A stretch of DNA of 9,050 bases, taken from contig JBGPIT010000203.1 of NCBI GenBank assembly GCA_041485125.1, forward strand, positions 1 through 9,050, given 5' to 3'. This DNA is from JBGPIT01 sp041485125. GTDB taxonomy: Bacteria > Desulfobacterota > Binatia > UTPRO1. Both the position numbers and the translations under genes were made by a program. Shown here one piece after another: positions 7,360 through 9,050 of the stretch; positions within the stretch are counted from its first letter, which is position 1; each line of letters begins with the position of its first letter. Below the pieces are notes generated by a model. That model had not been told where the DNA came from, searched no databases, and saw nothing but the letters and a program-made list of their open reading frames with translations.

Positions 7360-7576
7360 GGCGTCTCAGGATTTCCTCGATGCGTGGGAGTGAGGTGAGG
7401 TCGGGGACCTCGTCGGGATCGAACATGCAGCCGAAGCGCTCCTCGAGCGCGATGACCAGCTCGACGTGACGGACCGAATCCCAACCGGTGACGGTCGCGG
7501 GCGCCGTCTCGTCCCCGAACTGCTCCGCCGGCAGGCCGAAGACGTCGGAAAAAACCTGAATGATGCTCTCGCGCAT
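7352..7576 (-). CDS. Acyl carrier protein (stand-alone, 74 residues)
   Basis: A small acidic four-helix acyl carrier protein. The 4'-phosphopantetheine site is Ser34 in GWDSVRHVELV (31-41), a DSV variant of the common DSL. The following helix, ELVIALEERFGCMFD, and the C-terminal TSLPRIEEIL are typical of the family. The ATG at 7576 is chosen because GGAAGGA lies just before it and the first helix (ESIIQVFSDVFGL) starts immediately after. The longer open frame to 7693 is out of register with family length. It lies 19 bases downstream of the GNAT-like gene and overlaps E1 by 8 bases, far from any fatty acid synthesis gene. This points to a dedicated carrier for the product of the E1-E2 pair or the substrate of the GNAT-like enzyme (inference). 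Distinct from housekeeping AcpP by motif and context. Confidence 0.9.
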   Translation of the reverse strand: MRESIIQVFSDVFGLPAEQFGDETAPATVTGWDSVRHVELVIALEERFGCMFDPDEVPDLTSLPRIEEILRRHG

Positions 7577-7579
7577 GCG

Positions 7580-7586
7580 TCCTTCC
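7580..7586 (-). promoter_or_regulatory. Shine-Dalgarno sequence of the ACP gene
   Basis: On the minus strand GGAAGGA is followed by CGC and then the ATG at 7576. The spacing is short, but this is the clearest ribosome site in the operon. It fixes the ACP start at 7576 rather than upstream in the same frame. Confidence 0.65.
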
Positions 7587-7595
7587 GCGGGCGAC

Positions 7596-8618
7596 TCAAC
7601 GGTACGCCCGATCACAATCGAGATAGGTGATGAACCACGCGTCCGGCGCCGGAACGCCGCCAGGGAGGCGATGATACCAGACCGGGACCGCACGCCGGCG
7701 CCGAAAACGACAAGCGCCGAGGGCTTGCTCGAGGTCGGGGACGGACGCGGTGCACTCTATATAGTCCGCCCCCGCGTCTTGCAGCAGGCGTGACGCCGCC
7801 CGAACCAGCCATTCGGCCAACCTGGGCCGCGAGCGGTCCCAGAGCGCGTCGATGATCCGCCCGCGCCGCAGGCCGTTCTTCTCGTCGAGACGCAGAATGA
7901 CGTGGCCGCTCACGTGGGTGCCGTCGCGCAGCAGGAAACTGCGATAGCCGCCGTCCGGGAAGTCGGCGCACATGAAGTTCAGCTGGGCGCTGCTGCGATC
8001 CATCAGCGGCGCGAACTGCGCGCGCCGCGCGTCCCACACCGCATCATACGACGCCGGAAAGCGCGCGATCTCCTCCAGCGAGAAGCCGAGGTCGGGCGCT
8101 TTCGTCACCCGGTAGAACGCATGCAGGAAGACACCGGCAATGCGGGCGGGAAGGCGGAGCCACGACCGCTGCCGCACCGGTCCGCGCTCGGCGATGCCGC
8201 GGGGGCTGACGCGGAGGATCCACGTCGCCGGTCCCTCGCTGCTCATCCAGCGCAGCTTGGGCAGGATCTTGCGGGTGTCCTCCGAGCCTTCGAGCGTGAG
8301 CAAGATGTCGGTCGACGCTTGGGCGCGGCGGAGCAGTCCGACGCCGACGCCGACGCTGCCTTCGCCGGGCGCGGTCGCCCAGTCGACGAACCACGCCGCG
8401 CGTGCGGTCGTGTCGGCGGTGTGCAACGTCGTCGGCAAGAGACCGATGAAGCCGCCGACGCGTTCGTCCGCGGCGCGATGGTAGAACGCGCGGCCGCCGT
8501 CGCCGCGGTCGAGCTGATATTTCCACGCCCAGTGCTCGCGCCCGCGCGGCGTGCCGCGGCCTTCGAGGAACGCGAACACGGACGCGGACGAGCTTGGCTC
8601 GAGCGGTTCGATGCCCAC
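7596..8618 (-). CDS. Two-domain GNAT-like acyltransferase
   Basis: About 340 residues, resembling the double-GNAT proteins found in surface polysaccharide clusters. The first domain (about 1-135) has the REHWAWKY block (27-34), a VGGFIGLLPTTL strand pair (54-65) and a GEGSVGVGVGLLRRA stretch (85-99), which looks like the acyl-donor pyrophosphate-binding loop followed by its helix. The second domain (about 190-340) has SAQLNF (210-215), VSGHVILRL (236-244), RGRIIDALWD (252-261), a helix at 263-281 and a final ACRFRRRRAVPVWY (302-315). The likely role is transfer of an acyl group to an amine, perhaps an amino sugar, and the adjacent ACP could be the donor (inference). GTG at 8618 is the preferred start because it gives the GNAT-like N-terminus MGIEPLEP. 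TTG at 8621 is the alternative, and no in-frame ATG exists upstream in the gap. The open frame above this runs antiparallel through glycosyltransferase coding and is rejected. Confidence 0.72.
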   Translation of the reverse strand: MGIEPLEPSSSASVFAFLEGRGTPRGREHWAWKYQLDRGDGGRAFYHRAADERVGGFIGLLPTTLHTADTTARAAWFVDWATAPGEGSVGVGVGLLRRAQASTDILLTLEGSEDTRKILPKLRWMSSEGPATWILRVSPRGIAERGPVRQRSWLRLPARIAGVFLHAFYRVTKAPDLGFSLEEIARFPASYDAVWDARRAQFAPLMDRSSAQLNFMCADFPDGGYRSFLLRDGTHVSGHVILRLDEKNGLRRGRIIDALWDRSRPRLAEWLVRAASRLLQDAGADYIECTASVPDLEQALGACRFRRRRAVPVWYHRLPGGVPAPDAWFITYLDCDRAYR

Positions 8619-8626
8619 CAACGCGC

Positions 8627-8689
8627 CTATCGACTCGGCCGCCGCCCGGCCGAGTCGCGCCGGATCGGAGCGACCGTCGGCATCGGCAT
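8627..8689 (-). other. 20-codon mini-ORF bridging two operon genes
   Basis: An ATG overlaps the glycosyltransferase stop as TGATG and opens a 20-codon frame that ends in TAG 8 bases before the GTG start of the GNAT-like gene. A second in-frame ATG follows two codons later. The predicted peptide is basic and proline-rich and resembles nothing I know. It may serve to keep ribosomes engaged between the two genes, or may be chance. It occupies nearly all of the 70-base gap. Confidence 0.25.
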
Positions 8690-9050
8690 CAGCGGGCGGG
8701 AGCGGTATCGGTGAGACCGCGCGGGAGGGCGCGGCCTCCGAGAATGTCGTCGAACACGCTCTCGATCGCGTGCACGTGATGGCGGATGTCGAAGACGGCC
8801 TCGACGCGAGCGCGTCCGGCGCGCCCCATTGCCGCGCGCTCCGTCGAATTCTCGACGAGCCGCGTGATCGCCGCCGCGAGCGCGTCGGCGCTGCGCGGTT
8901 TGACGAGGATACCGGTCTCGCCGTCGACGACGATCTCGCACGGGCCACCGTCGTTGGGCGCGATCATCGGCTTGCCGAGTGCCAACGCCTCGATGAGCAC
9001 CCGACCGAAGGGCTCCGGACGCGTCGAGGAATGGATGACGACGTCCATCG
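8689..9050 (-). CDS. GT4-type glycosyltransferase, C-terminal part (5' partial)
   Basis: About 120 C-terminal residues of a GT-B fold glycosyltransferase. The frame is open through the right edge, so the N-terminal domain and start are outside the window. The ATG at 9048 is an internal Met in the strand before the motif. The diagnostic element is HSSTRPEPFGRVLIEALALG, with the E-x7-E pair (EPFGRVLIE, codons starting at 9015 and 8991) that binds the nucleotide-sugar donor in GT4 enzymes. It is followed by PMIAPNDGGPCEIVVDGETG and VKPRSADALAAAI, both standard for the family. The C-terminus is an amphipathic helix and a short tail. First gene seen of the minus-strand operon. Its presence gives the operon a glycan context and suggests that the acyl chemistry downstream decorates a sugar. 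The specific sugar and linkage cannot be told. Confidence 0.88.
   Translation of the reverse strand, partial: MDVVIHSSTRPEPFGRVLIEALALGKPMIAPNDGGPCEIVVDGETGILVKPRSADALAAAITRLVENSTERAAMGRAGRARVEAVFDIRHHVHAIESVFDDILGGRALPRGLTDTAPAR

Noticed and set aside
8619..8948. Upstream extension of the GNAT-like frame into the glycosyltransferase
   Set aside because: The conserved GT4 sequence is in a different frame of the same strand there, and the extension encodes Ser/Arg-rich noise.

Overview
This is a GC-rich window, about 70% by eye, packed with genes. It carries five complete and two partial protein genes plus a two-subunit-type fusion, and no RNA gene, CRISPR array or insertion sequence that I could see. 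Third codon positions are almost all G or C, so long antisense shadow frames are common. I judged genes by protein content rather than ORF length. The gene content (an AmpG/PAT-family permease, a GT-C/TPR membrane protein, a surface-glycan style operon) suggests a GC-rich environmental bacterium of Gram-negative type, for example a Myxococcota-, Desulfobacterota- or Binatota-like lineage. That placement is only a guess from style.

Left part (1-3623): a large TMTC-like membrane protein with a C-terminal TPR array, open at the left edge, runs rightward to 2433. It meets, tail to tail with a 16-base overlap, an AmpG-like (PAT family) major facilitator transporter on the minus strand (2418-3623). 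A 105-base divergent spacer then separates the transporter from a small plus-strand DCC-family (DUF393) thiol-disulfide oxidoreductase-like gene (3729-4196).

Right part (4220-9050): a tight minus-strand operon, read from right to left. It runs from the C-terminal part of a GT4-type glycosyltransferase (cut by the window edge), to a double-domain GNAT-like acyltransferase, a 74-residue acyl carrier protein, a fused alpha-beta TPP-dependent 2-oxo acid dehydrogenase E1, and a lipoyl-domain E2 acyltransferase. The ACP stop overlaps the E1 start by 8 bases, and the E1 stop overlaps the E2 start by 4 bases (GTGA), so these three are probably translated in a coupled way. No E3 (dihydrolipoamide dehydrogenase) is present.

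Working interpretation (inference): E1 decarboxylates a 2-oxo acid or cleaves a ketose, and E2 carries the acyl unit on its lipoyl arm and hands it to the dedicated ACP instead of, or as well as, CoA. The GNAT-like enzyme then uses the acyl-ACP to acylate a sugar or other glycan building block handled by the glycosyltransferase. This combination is the most interesting content of the window.
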